Position numbers and translations under genes: made by a program
Shown: positions 16,905-25,160 of the stretch, piece after piece
How the letters are laid out: each line of letters starts with the position of its first letter
Numbering within the stretch: the stretch's first letter is position 1
Assembly (NCBI GenBank): GCA_022820125.1
Contig: JAJEGA010000098.1
Location: 1 to 64,000 of the forward strand
Reading direction: 5' to 3'
Length of the DNA: 64,000 nt
Source: Anaerolineae bacterium
GTDB taxonomy: Bacteria; Chloroflexota; Anaerolineae; Aggregatilineales; Phototrophicaceae
The notes under the pieces: generated by a model
Told to the model about the DNA's origin: nothing
The model's input: only the letters and a program-made list of their open reading frames with translations
The model's database searches: none

Positions 16905-18206
16905 TTAACCGCCCAGGCGCGGAACGCACTCATCAAGCGCGGCTTGCCCCGGCTCAACCATGGCATCCAGCGTCGCTTGCACTTCGTCGCGCTCGATTTC
17001 GCCAAGCATGATTAAATCCCAGGCATCGCTGACGGCGCGGATGACGGCGCCGCGCCAGCAAGGATGATCCGCTCGCCATTCGGCTGTTTGCTTTGCGTCG
17101 AGCACCTGCATGAAGCCCTTGAAATAATCGGCATCGGCGTCGGGATACTCCTCAAGCACGGCGGGAATCGATGGGACGAGCGCGCCAATTTCCATGTTGA
17201 TGCGCTGGCCCTCTGGACCAACCCAGAAGCTAAGGAATTCGTAGGCTTCGTCAGGATGTTCGGTTCCCTTCCAGATGGAGGAGGTCAGCGCCCAGCCGTG
17301 GACATAGCGATCGTTCCCTGGTACGTGCGGCTCAGGTACGACGCCGAAGTTCACACCGGCATCCCTGGCGGTAATCATGTGCCCGTTGTTGAGGGTTGCC
17401 ATAGCCAGGCGACCAGCGATGAAGAGATCAACTGGACCCGTGCCTTCTGTCCCGAGCACTTCGATATCAGCTGGCGTCGGCGTGGCGCCGCTATCGACCA
17501 AATCCCAAAGCCAGGTATAAGCCTCTACCGACTCCGGACCGTTTAGGTAGCCATCGACTGTGGTGCTGTCATCGCTGTAGGGATTGGTTGCGCCGATATT
17601 CTTAAAGACCGCGCGGAAGGGACCACGCGGACGGTCGCCACCCCAGCGCCGCTTGTCGGGATCGGTCAAAGCTGTGGCGATCTCGATGAAATCCCAAGGA
17701 GTCCAGTCGGCAGTCGGATAGTCCATGCCTTCTTCGTCGAAGATATCTCTGTTGTACATGACGAAGTTGGCGCCGACTGTGAAAGGCAACCCAATTACGC
17801 GGTCATTCCACACAGCCCGCGTATTGAAGTAATGTTCAAAGTAATCGTCACGGCTGAGGTCGGGGTCGGCTTCCAGGCGATCGGTGATGTCCAGGGCATG
17901 CGGCAGCCAGGGCGTCTCCCAGAAGTAGGCGACATCGGGCGCGCCTTCGCCAGCGCCGAGCGCGGTATTCATGAGATCGCCATAGGCCGATTCCGCCATA
18001 ATCGTCACATCGACTTTGATATTGGGGTGCTCGGCTTCAAAGGCTTCAATGACGGCGCGGATGGCGGGCTCTGGCGATTCGGCTGATGCCAGCGTCCACC
18101 AGGTGATGGTGACCGGGTCTTGCGTGCTCGCGCCGCCGATGGCCCCAAAGAGCAGCATAAGCAGGCTGACCAGGATGAGAACTCTTTTGCCCACATGGTG
18201 TTTCAT
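16905..18206 (-). CDS. Sugar ABC transporter solute-binding protein (importer 2)
   Basis: The protein has 433 residues, starting at the ATG at 18206 behind an AAGGAGAA ribosome site. A Sec signal peptide (KRVLILVSLLMLLFGAIGG) ends before TQDPVTITWWT. The body has the family 1 extracellular solute-binding pattern (PNIKVDVTIM, APDVAYFWETPW, VWNDRVIGLPF, and WALTSSIWKGTEHPDEAYEFL near the C-terminus). It captures a carbohydrate for the permeases encoded downstream. It is only distantly related to the binding protein of importer 1, so the two systems probably take up different sugars. No lipobox cysteine is seen. Confidence 0.9.
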   Translation of the reverse strand: MKHHVGKRVLILVSLLMLLFGAIGGASTQDPVTITWWTLASAESPEPAIRAVIEAFEAEHPNIKVDVTIMAESAYGDLMNTALGAGEGAPDVAYFWETPWLPHALDITDRLEADPDLSRDDYFEHYFNTRAVWNDRVIGLPFTVGANFVMYNRDIFDEEGMDYPTADWTPWDFIEIATALTDPDKRRWGGDRPRGPFRAVFKNIGATNPYSDDSTTVDGYLNGPESVEAYTWLWDLVDSGATPTPADIEVLGTEGTGPVDLFIAGRLAMATLNNGHMITARDAGVNFGVVPEPHVPGNDRYVHGWALTSSIWKGTEHPDEAYEFLSFWVGPEGQRINMEIGALVPSIPAVLEEYPDADADYFKGFMQVLDAKQTAEWRADHPCWRGAVIRAVSDAWDLIMLGEIERDEVQATLDAMVEPGQAALDECVPRLGG

Positions 18207-18350
18207 GATCGTTCTCCTTAGGAAATACCTTTATGTCTAGGACCGCATGCCTTGGCGCAGGCAGCACGGCAGATACTAGCGCATTTGCGTGGCGAATGGC
18301 AAGTGGCGGCGATATGGCGCGACGAATTCTGGCAGGCAAAGCAGCAGAAA

Positions 18351-18376
18351 GGGCGCCTCGCGGAGACGCCCCTACA
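18351..18376. repeat. Dispersed palindromic hairpin
   Basis: GGGCGCCTC-GCG-GAGACGCCC followed by CCTACA, with one mismatch in the stem. It lies between the Bax inhibitor-1 family gene and the binding-protein gene, both on the minus strand, and could serve as a terminator for the former. Confidence 0.75.
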
Positions 18377-18398
18377 GGTCTGATGGTCTTGCTTAAGG

Positions 18399-19115
18399 CT
18401 AGTCGCGCCCGCTGCCGAAGAGGCGCAGCATGAAGAGGAAGAGATTGATGAAATCCAGGTAGAGCGTCAAAGCGCCCATGATGCTGAACTTCAGCGTGTC
18501 TTCGGAATCCACTTTCATCTTCCGGCTGGCCGCCATGTTGGCGATTCGTTGGGTGTCGTAGGCGGTCAAGCCGGTGAATAGCAAGACGCCGAAGATGCTG
18601 ATGAGAAAGTCGAAGCCCGAGCTGCCGATGAAGATATTGACCACACTGGCGATGACCAGCCCGATCAGCCCCATCATGAAGTAGCTGCTGTATTTGGTCA
18701 GGTCGGTCTTGGTGGTCATGCCGACGATGGTCATCGCGCCGAAGACGCCGGCGGTGCTGAAGAAGGCGGCCGCGATTGAGCCGAGCGAGAAGACCAGGAA
18801 GATGATCGAAAAGGTGAAGCCGGTCACCGCGGCGTAGAGGAAGAAGAGCATGCCCGCCGCCGTCGCCGAGATGCGATTGATCGCGAAGCTCAAACCCAGG
18901 ACGATGCCGAACTGCAAAATGATCGCCAGCCAGAGCACACCCTGCGAAAGGACGATGCCGCTATTGCTGATCGCCAGCGCCACAGCGGTCGTGACCAGCA
19001 AGCCCATCGTCATCCAGCCGTAGACATTGCGCATCACGGCGTTCAACTGCAAGCCTTCCAGCGGCTTGACCTTGCCGGGCGCGTCGATGACAAAGCTGTC
19101 GTTTCTGAAATTCAT
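18399..19115 (-). CDS. Bax inhibitor-1/YccA family membrane protein
   Basis: A 238-residue protein with seven hydrophobic spans and the BI-1 family signature in the late spans (FTGLTAYDTQRIANMA) and the C-terminal LTLYLDFINLFLFMLRLFG motif. Bacterial members are inner-membrane proteins; some conduct calcium in a pH-sensitive way or associate with the FtsH protease, but the role here is unknown. It starts at the ATG at 19115, with GGAGGGGG a few bases upstream, and is transcribed alone. A TATAAT box on the minus strand at 19169-19174 is a candidate promoter. Confidence 0.9.
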   Translation of the reverse strand: MNFRNDSFVIDAPGKVKPLEGLQLNAVMRNVYGWMTMGLLVTTAVALAISNSGIVLSQGVLWLAIILQFGIVLGLSFAINRISATAAGMLFFLYAAVTGFTFSIIFLVFSLGSIAAAFFSTAGVFGAMTIVGMTTKTDLTKYSSYFMMGLIGLVIASVVNIFIGSSGFDFLISIFGVLLFTGLTAYDTQRIANMAASRKMKVDSEDTLKFSIMGALTLYLDFINLFLFMLRLFGSGRD

Positions 19116-19419
19116 GGTTCCCCCTCCTGCAAGCGCCTGATTCCGGGCGCCGATCTTTCAACTTACCCATTATAACGAATAACGCGCTTAATGGATGCGG
19201 CGGTTTCGCGATTTTACATCGTTCTTACTCTTGGCTGGCTGCCTGTGGCGCTGGCGCGTTCTTTGCCGGTTCCGCATATCCCTTGCTTTTTCGGTAAGCG
19301 CGCATGCTCTCCCCCTTGTATCGCCAAGCATTGTAACGGATATTGCCCGGTATTTCCCATAGTGGCGTTCCAAGCGCTTCGCTATAGTATGCGCTGGTTC
19401 GTAGAAAGGGGCGGCGGTC
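19116..19419. other. Divergent intergenic region
   Basis: The gap separates the divergent BI-1 family and maf genes. It holds a TATAAT on the minus strand at 19169-19174 (no good -35 seen) and a TATAGT on the plus strand near 19382. I see no gene and no hairpin repeat here. Confidence 0.4.
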
Positions 19420-20025
19420 ATGCGTCTGATACTCGCTTCGTCATCGCCGCGGCGACAAGCATTGCTGCGCCAGCTTGTCAACGGCTTTGAGGTGATCAAA
19501 CCCGAAATAGACGAATCGCGCCACCGGGACGAAGCCCTGGTTGCTTATGCCGAGCGGCTCAGCCGGGAGAAGGCGGCGGCGGTGGCAAACATGCTGGACG
19601 CGTCGCCCGCGCTGATCATCGCGGCGGATACAATCGTGATTGACCACGAAGGCGCGCTGCTGGGCAAGCCGGCTGATGCCGCTGCCGCCCGCCGTATGCT
19701 GCGACGGCTGCGCGACCGCGCCCATGAAGTCTTTACCGCCTTCACCGTATGCCAAAGGGACCGGCCGCCGCAGGTCATCACCCGGCACGCGCGCACGCAG
19801 GTCGTCATGCGCGATTACAGCGACGCCGAGATCGATGCCTATATCGCCAGCGGCGACCCCTTCGACAAAGCGGGCGGCTATGCGATTCAGCATAAAACCT
19901 TTCAGCCAGTCGCGCGCATCGAGGGCAGTTACAGCAATGTCGTCGGCTTGCCCCTTGATGAACTGCGAGCGGTCTTAAAAGGCTTCAGCGCCTGGTCGGC
20001 CATTCGCGAGTCAAATTCCGACTGA
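19420..20025 (+). CDS. maf: Maf-like nucleoside triphosphate pyrophosphatase
   Basis: A 201-residue protein of the Maf/HAM1-like fold. The N-terminal LILASSSPRRQALL loop, the central ADTIVIDHEG catalytic segment, LGKPADAAAARRML and the late GDPFDKAGGYAIQ are all present, so it is complete and should be active. Members hydrolyse non-canonical or methylated nucleotides such as dTTP, UTP or m7GTP to the monophosphate and pyrophosphate; overexpression interferes with septum formation in Bacillus. The position after ADTIVI and the substrate loop do not settle which subfamily this is. It is transcribed toward a binding-protein gene 93 bases downstream. Confidence 0.93.
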   Translation: MRLILASSSPRRQALLRQLVNGFEVIKPEIDESRHRDEALVAYAERLSREKAAAVANMLDASPALIIAADTIVIDHEGALLGKPADAAAARRMLRRLRDRAHEVFTAFTVCQRDRPPQVITRHARTQVVMRDYSDAEIDAYIASGDPFDKAGGYAIQHKTFQPVARIEGSYSNVVGLPLDELRAVLKGFSAWSAIRESNSD

Positions 20026-20055
20026 GGCGATAACTTTGCGCCGCGGGAAATCGCT

Positions 20056-20061
20056 TATAAT
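20056..20061 (+). promoter_or_regulatory. Candidate -10 box for the PF04392 binding protein
   Basis: TATAAT lies 57 bases before the start codon at 20119. No convincing -35 is seen at 16-18 bases. An AAGAGGAGAGG ribosome site precedes the ATG. Confidence 0.4.
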
Positions 20062-20118
20062 GCGAACAGGTGTTGTACCCTGCGTTCTTGAGCCACAGGC
20101 CAAGAGGAGAGGAACAAG

Positions 20119-21381
20119 ATGATCCGGAAACTATCGAAGGGAATCGCGCCGGTGGCGAGCCGAAGTCTTCCCCCTTGGCGCATCGGCGGCGGACGGCGCG
20201 TTCTTGGTCTCGCGCTCGTCAGCCTGATGCTGCTCTTGCCCGGGCTTGGCCTTGCAGACGACAATGCCGCGCCGACCTTGGCATTTCTGCGCTTTGGGCA
20301 GTCCTCATCTTTTGCCTTAACCGATATGGCGGTGCTGGATATGCTGCAAGCCTACGGTTTCATCAATGCGGAAGAGCGCGCCACGCTGGAAGCGGGCAAC
20401 GATCTGCGCGGCGCTAATATCAACATCCTCTATCGCGATGCCGGTTTCGACTTTCCGACAGCGAACTTGATGGTGGAGGACGCGCTGGATGAAGGCGCGG
20501 ATATCTTCTTGACGGTCTCGACGCAGGTGGGCATGATCGCCTTGAGCGCGATGAGCGATATGGAGGAGCCGCCGGCGCTGGTCTTCGCCATCGTGACTGA
20601 CCCGCACGATACCGGTTTGGCGACCGCAACCTGCGTCAAGCCGCCGAATGTGACCGGCACCTTGATGCATTTTGATCTCCAGGAATACACCCGGATCGCT
20701 TACCTGCAAGACCCGGATTTCCAAAGCATCGGTTACATCGGCGACGCAAACGACCCGGCAACGCCAGGTTTTGTCGACTACGTTCGGCAGGTGGGGGAAC
20801 GGCTGGGTTTCGACGTGGAAGTTGAGACGATTGTGACGGCGGCTGATTACGCCATCGCAACAGAGTCGCTCTTGGACAAAAGCGTCGACGCTATCGGCAT
20901 TCTGCCCCACACCGGTTCCGATAGCGGCATTTCGTCGATCGTGGATGCCGCCTATGGCGTTCCGGTCTTTTCTTCTTTGGTGTCCGATGTCATTCACGGC
21001 GTCACAATAGCGGCTGGTTTTGAAGGCTGGTATCGCGAAGGGCTGCAGGCGGCGCGCATGGTCATCGGCTACCTGGAAGGCGACCTGGACATCGCGACGA
21101 CAGCCGTCGCCGCCACGCCCGGCTTTGCCATGGCCATCAACCTAGATTCGGCCGAGGCGCAAGGCGTCGTCATCGCGGAAGCGCTGCTGGCTGAGGCCGA
21201 TTACATCATTCAAGGCGGCTTGGGCGCAGGCGCGGGGATTGAAATCCCGGGCGAAATTGGCTTGCGGGATATGACCTTGGCCGAACGCAGAGCCGAGGAT
21301 GCGGCTTTCCTGGAAAATTTGCGCTGCACACCCGAGCTGATAGCCGAGCAGCTATCGGCGGCCGGGTCGCGCGGCGCCTGA
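20119..21381 (+). CDS. ABC transporter substrate-binding protein (PF04392 type)
   Basis: A 420-residue secreted protein. A long N-terminus leads to a signal segment (LGLALVSLMLLLPGLGLAD). The mature part has the two-lobed periplasmic-binding fold of the ABC_sub_bind (TrpX-like) family: IFLTVSTQVGMIAL, FAIVTDPHDTGL, YLQDPDFQSIGYIGD, VPVFSSLVSDVIHG. Such proteins bind amino acids or other small metabolites; PF04392 members are often encoded with a permease and an ATPase, neither of which is in this window. An extra C-terminal segment follows the fold (GIEIPGEIGLRDMTLAERRAED). It is either an orphan binding protein or a sensor-like protein. The N-terminus could be shorter, because an internal start would leave a better signal peptide. 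Confidence 0.75.
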   Translation: MIRKLSKGIAPVASRSLPPWRIGGGRRVLGLALVSLMLLLPGLGLADDNAAPTLAFLRFGQSSSFALTDMAVLDMLQAYGFINAEERATLEAGNDLRGANINILYRDAGFDFPTANLMVEDALDEGADIFLTVSTQVGMIALSAMSDMEEPPALVFAIVTDPHDTGLATATCVKPPNVTGTLMHFDLQEYTRIAYLQDPDFQSIGYIGDANDPATPGFVDYVRQVGERLGFDVEVETIVTAADYAIATESLLDKSVDAIGILPHTGSDSGISSIVDAAYGVPVFSSLVSDVIHGVTIAAGFEGWYREGLQAARMVIGYLEGDLDIATTAVAATPGFAMAINLDSAEAQGVVIAEALLAEADYIIQGGLGAGAGIEIPGEIGLRDMTLAERRAEDAAFLENLRCTPELIAEQLSAAGSRGA

Positions 21382-21501
21382 GTTGATGATGGGTAACTTG
21401 CCAGGTTCGTTTGCTGCCGCCGGCTCAGGCTTGCGCCGCCAGTGGCGCTGACAGAATAACGCGAGCCTATGGGCAGAATCTGAGAGGAACGATATATCAT
21501 C

Positions 21502-22521
21502 ATGAGTTTGAACGAGATCGCTGATCAACTGGTGGCGGCCGGCAAGGGCATCATGGCGGCTGACCGACCGTCGCCGGCATTCAATCAACTGCTGGAGGAG
21601 GAGGGCATACCGGTCGACGAGAGCGCCTATCGCAATTGGTCGGAGCTGCTCTTCAAGACGCCGAATCTTAACGAGTACGTCAGCGGCATCATCATGACCG
21701 ATGAGCAGACGCGGCTGCGCGACAGCAATGGCGACTCGCTTATCGAGCAGGTCATCCAACGCGGCATGATCCCAGGCGTCTCGCCTTTTAAGGGCATGGT
21801 CGTTTTGGCCGGCAGCGAAGGCGAGACGGTCGGCAGCGGGCTTGATGGCTTGCGCGAACGGCTGGCGGAATACGCCGCGATGGGCGTCGGCTTCAGCAAG
21901 TGGCGCGCCGCCTTTCAGATCGGTCCGCGGACGCCCAGCTATTACGCGATCGAAGCCAACGCCTATGTGATGGCGCAGGTGGCCGCGCTATCGCAGGAAG
22001 CCGGCATCGCGCCTATCGTCGAGCCCGAGGTGATGCTGGTGGGCGACCATACGATTGAGCGCTGCTTTCAGGTCACTGAGTGGGTGCTGAGCCGCGCGTT
22101 TGAAGCGCTCTACCTGCACCGCGTCGATTTGGAAGGGACGCTGGTCAAGGCGAGCATGGTGCTTTCGGGGAGCGAATGCGCGCGGCAAGCCGATGTGGAT
22201 ACCGTCGCCGAGCAGACGGTCAAGGTCTTCCGGCGGCAAATCCCGGCGGCGATCCCCGGCATCGTCTTCCTCTCCGGCGGCCAAAGTGATTTTCACGCGA
22301 CGGCGCATCTCAACGCGATGAACGCCAATTTCGATTTGCCCTGGAAGCTGAGCTTTTCCTACGCGCGGGCGCTGCAGCGCGAGCCGATGGCGCTCTGGGG
22401 CAACCGCGCGGAGAATGTGCCGGCGGCGCAAGCGGCGCTGCTCCACCGCGCCAAGATGAACGGGCTGGCGTCGCTGGGGCTGTGGACGGAGGCCTTGGAG
22501 CGCGAGGCGGTTGCGCCTTAA
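21502..22521 (+). CDS. Class I fructose-bisphosphate aldolase
   Basis: A 339-residue TIM-barrel aldolase of the eukaryote-like class I. The Schiff-base lysine is K216 in DLEGTLVKASMV; K133 (FSKWR) and E174 (IVEPEV) complete the catalytic set, and the GGQS phosphate-binding loop is present. It reversibly cleaves fructose 1,6-bisphosphate in glycolysis and gluconeogenesis, in the cytoplasm. One feature is odd: the early loop that usually reads AADESTGT is AADRPSPAF here, so the phosphate-side contacts may differ and another ketose phosphate is possible. It starts at 21502 after a GAGAGGAACG ribosome site and lies 32 bases before an arabinofuranosidase gene. Confidence 0.9.
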   Translation: MSLNEIADQLVAAGKGIMAADRPSPAFNQLLEEEGIPVDESAYRNWSELLFKTPNLNEYVSGIIMTDEQTRLRDSNGDSLIEQVIQRGMIPGVSPFKGMVVLAGSEGETVGSGLDGLRERLAEYAAMGVGFSKWRAAFQIGPRTPSYYAIEANAYVMAQVAALSQEAGIAPIVEPEVMLVGDHTIERCFQVTEWVLSRAFEALYLHRVDLEGTLVKASMVLSGSECARQADVDTVAEQTVKVFRRQIPAAIPGIVFLSGGQSDFHATAHLNAMNANFDLPWKLSFSYARALQREPMALWGNRAENVPAAQAALLHRAKMNGLASLGLWTEALEREAVAP

Positions 22522-22553
22522 ATGCCGCTTGCTGTTTTCAAAGGAGACGCGAG

Positions 22554-24059
22554 ATGAACCAGAAAGCCGTGCTCGATATCTTGCCCGATCACGTCAATGG
22601 CACGCGTGATTTCATGATCTTCGGGCATTTCCTCGAGCATTTTCACCGACAGGTCTACGGCGGCGTCTATGACCCGGGCAGCCACTTGGCCGACGAAAAC
22701 GGCTTTAGGCGCGATGTCATTGAGGCGCTGCGCCGGATCAGGACGCCGGTGATTCGCTGGCCCGGCGGCTGTTTCGTCTCGGCGTATCCCTGGAAAAAAG
22801 GCGTTGGCAGGCGCGTGCCCTATTACGACAAAGCCTGGCGCGTCGAAGAGCCCAACACCTTTGGCACTGACGAGTTCGCGCGGCTATGTCGCGAGGTGGG
22901 CGCCGAGCCCTTCATCTGCACTAATGCCGGCACCGGCAGCCCCGAAGACATGTCCGATTGGGTTGAGTATTGCAATCTCGAAATCGGCGAGTGGGCGGCT
23001 CAGCGCCGGGCGAATGGCAACGACCAGCCCTTGAATGTGCGCTATTGGAGCATTGGCAACGAGAATTATGGCGCATGGGAAATGGGGGCGAAGACCGCCG
23101 ACGAGTGGGCGCGGCTGGTGCTGGAAGCAGCCAAGATGATGAAGCGCGTCGATCACCGGATCGAGCTGGCCATCGCCTCAATCCCCGACCTGGACTGGAA
23201 TGCCAAGGCGCTGCGCGAAGCCGGCGACTTGCTCGATTGGATCTCGATCCACGGCTACTGGTCGCGCGCCAGCGACGACGGCGTCTTCGAGAAGGGCTAC
23301 GACAATCTCATCGCGCGCGCCTTTGAGCCGGAAGCGCGCATCGTCAGCGTCAAACATATCCTGGGGGCGCTGGGCTACCTGGGTAAGCTGCGCATCGCCT
23401 TTGATGAATGGAATCTGCGCGGCTGGTGCCATCCCAACTTCATGGCTTTTGGCGCGGCCGATCACGCCTTGATGGACGCCAATGACATCAACAGCAATTA
23501 CAATATGGCTGACGCCGTCTTTACCGCCTGCTTCCTCAATAGCTGCCTGCGCCATTGCGATGTGGTGGGCATGGCGAATTTCTCGCCCGCAGTCAACACG
23601 GTAGGCGCGATCTTCACGCATGCCGATGGCATTGTGCTGCGCCCGACATTCCACGTTTTTGATCTCTTCGCCAACCACAGCTATGAAGAGATTCTTCATT
23701 CGGCGCTGCGGACGCCGGCTTTTGAGGCGAAAACAGTAGAGGGCGAAAGCCAGTCTGTGCCGCAGCTGGATGCCGTGGTCACGCGCGATCCAGCGAGCGG
23801 CAATCTGGGCATCACGCTGGTGAACTTGCACGGCGCCGCTGCCATTAGCTGTCGGATTCGCGGATTGGGCGCGGGTGGTTGCAGCGAGGCGACGCTGCGC
23901 ACGGTGAACGGAGACGCGGTCGATGCCTATAATGATGTCGATCAGCCGGACGCGGTTTCTATCTCGGAGCATCGGCTGACTATTGGGGACATGGCTGATT
24001 TCATCGTCGACTGCCCGCCGCATTCGGTGTCGGTCTTGAGCCTGAGCGCGATCAACTAA
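22554..24059 (+). CDS. GH51 alpha-L-arabinofuranosidase
   Basis: The protein has 501 residues from the ATG at 22554, behind an AAAGGAGA ribosome site. It has the GH51 (clan A) TIM barrel followed by a C-terminal beta-sandwich. The acid/base is E170 in YWSIGNENYGAW and the nucleophile is E285 in FDEWNLRGW; RWPGGCFVSAY is the family substrate loop. It releases terminal arabinofuranose from arabinan- or arabinoxylan-derived oligosaccharides. There is no signal peptide, so it acts on imported oligosaccharides. It follows the aldolase gene directly and probably shares its transcript. Its stop overlaps the stop of the convergent MOSC gene by four bases. Confidence 0.93.
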   Translation: MNQKAVLDILPDHVNGTRDFMIFGHFLEHFHRQVYGGVYDPGSHLADENGFRRDVIEALRRIRTPVIRWPGGCFVSAYPWKKGVGRRVPYYDKAWRVEEPNTFGTDEFARLCREVGAEPFICTNAGTGSPEDMSDWVEYCNLEIGEWAAQRRANGNDQPLNVRYWSIGNENYGAWEMGAKTADEWARLVLEAAKMMKRVDHRIELAIASIPDLDWNAKALREAGDLLDWISIHGYWSRASDDGVFEKGYDNLIARAFEPEARIVSVKHILGALGYLGKLRIAFDEWNLRGWCHPNFMAFGAADHALMDANDINSNYNMADAVFTACFLNSCLRHCDVVGMANFSPAVNTVGAIFTHADGIVLRPTFHVFDLFANHSYEEILHSALRTPAFEAKTVEGESQSVPQLDAVVTRDPASGNLGITLVNLHGAAAISCRIRGLGAGGCSEATLRTVNGDAVDAYNDVDQPDAVSISEHRLTIGDMADFIVDCPPHSVSVLSLSAIN

Positions 24060-24694
24060 GCCTGTGCCAGCAGCTTCTGAAATGAGCGCTTCCAGCCGGG
24101 CGAGAGCGCCTCAATTTGCAGCGCGCGTTCGGCGGCGGCGGGCTCTTTGTCGAGGTAGAGGGCGGCGTTGACCTCGGCGATGCTCATGCCGATCGGGTCG
24201 CGGCTGATCAGAGCAATCGCATCCCCCGCCTCGACAGCGCCTTCTTCGAGGACGCGGAGGTAAAAGCCGGAGCGATTGGCGCGAAGGAAGGTCTTGTCAA
24301 ATCCGCGGATGCCCATTTTGTCCGCCAGCTTGTAGCAGGGGACGCGCGGCTGCGTCGCCTGGATGACCGTCCCGCCGACGCGAAAGGCATCGCCGACGCA
24401 GACTTCGTTCTCAAGCAAACCCTGTGTGGTGAAGTTCTCGCCGAACTGCCCAAATGCGAAATCGGCGCGCGCGAGTTCAGTCGCCCAGGCGGCGTAATGT
24501 TCCTGCGGGTAGCAATAAACCGCTTGATATTCCCCGCCGTGATTTTTGCGGTCGCCCTGTCCATCGCCCTCCAGGTTCAGCCGCGTCAGCGAGACCGGAC
24601 CAACGCGGGCGATCTTGTAGATGGCGGTGACATAAGTTCTGCCGTTGATCGAAACAGGTTTGGGCTGGGCGACATTGACCGATAAGATTTTCAC
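24056..24694 (-). CDS. MOSC domain protein (YiiM-like)
   Basis: A 212-residue protein with an N-terminal beta-barrel and the MOSC core: GDGQGDRKNHGGEYQAVYCYP, FGQFGENFTTQGL, the conserved cysteine in PRVPCYKLADK, and a small C-terminal helical part, as in E. coli YiiM. MOSC proteins bind the molybdenum cofactor, and some reduce N-hydroxylated substrates such as 6-N-hydroxylaminopurine. It fits with the two molybdoenzymes elsewhere in the window but is not linked to them. It overlaps the upstream membrane-protein gene by four bases (ATGA) and is probably translationally coupled to it. Confidence 0.9.
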   Translation of the reverse strand: MKILSVNVAQPKPVSINGRTYVTAIYKIARVGPVSLTRLNLEGDGQGDRKNHGGEYQAVYCYPQEHYAAWATELARADFAFGQFGENFTTQGLLENEVCVGDAFRVGGTVIQATQPRVPCYKLADKMGIRGFDKTFLRANRSGFYLRVLEEGAVEAGDAIALISRDPIGMSIAEVNAALYLDKEPAAAERALQIEALSPGWKRSFQKLLAQA

Positions 24695-25119
24695 GCGTCG
24701 TCTTGTCCCTTCAGACGCCGCTTGCGCGACTGGATCTGATCGAGGATTTCTTCAGCCGGCGTGGTGGAATCGAAGTATTCGCTCCGCGCCCGCTCGACCG
24801 CGCTGAGCCGACCGCGGGCCTCCGAGGCGTCTTCATTATGGGCTTCAGCCGGTGCCTCTTCCGCGTCGGCGCCGCTCGCCGCAGCGAGATTGAATCCTTG
24901 GGAATCGGCGACTTCATCCTCCATGACAGCGTCGGAGTTGCGCCCTTCAAGCACGATCTTGTAGAAGGCGAAGCCGCCAGCGGCGACGATCGCCAGCGGC
25001 ACAAGCAGGCTGAAGGCGGTGGAGATGATATTGAGCAAACCCAATATGAGCACGACGACCAGAACCGCGATCAGCAGATAGCGTATGCGCTTGTCGTCCA
25101 GGAGCTGTCTCACAGCCAA
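24691..25119 (-). CDS. Two-span membrane protein with acidic cytoplasmic tail
   Basis: The protein has 142 residues. A short basic N-terminus is followed by two adjacent hydrophobic segments (about 13-32 and 35-52), then a long Ala/Glu-rich, probably disordered tail and a helical charged end (PAEEILDQIQSRKRRLKG) that resembles the SHOCT-like short helices of membrane proteins. I do not recognise a specific family. It is coupled to the MOSC gene by a four-base overlap and follows the glycosyltransferase gene by 41 bases. Confidence 0.65.
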   Translation of the reverse strand: MAVRQLLDDKRIRYLLIAVLVVVLILGLLNIISTAFSLLVPLAIVAAGGFAFYKIVLEGRNSDAVMEDEVADSQGFNLAAASGADAEEAPAEAHNEDASEARGRLSAVERARSEYFDSTTPAEEILDQIQSRKRRLKGQDDA

Positions 25120-25160
25120 CGGTCCCTTCGCCCGGATTCAATTATATCGCAGGCGCGCGC

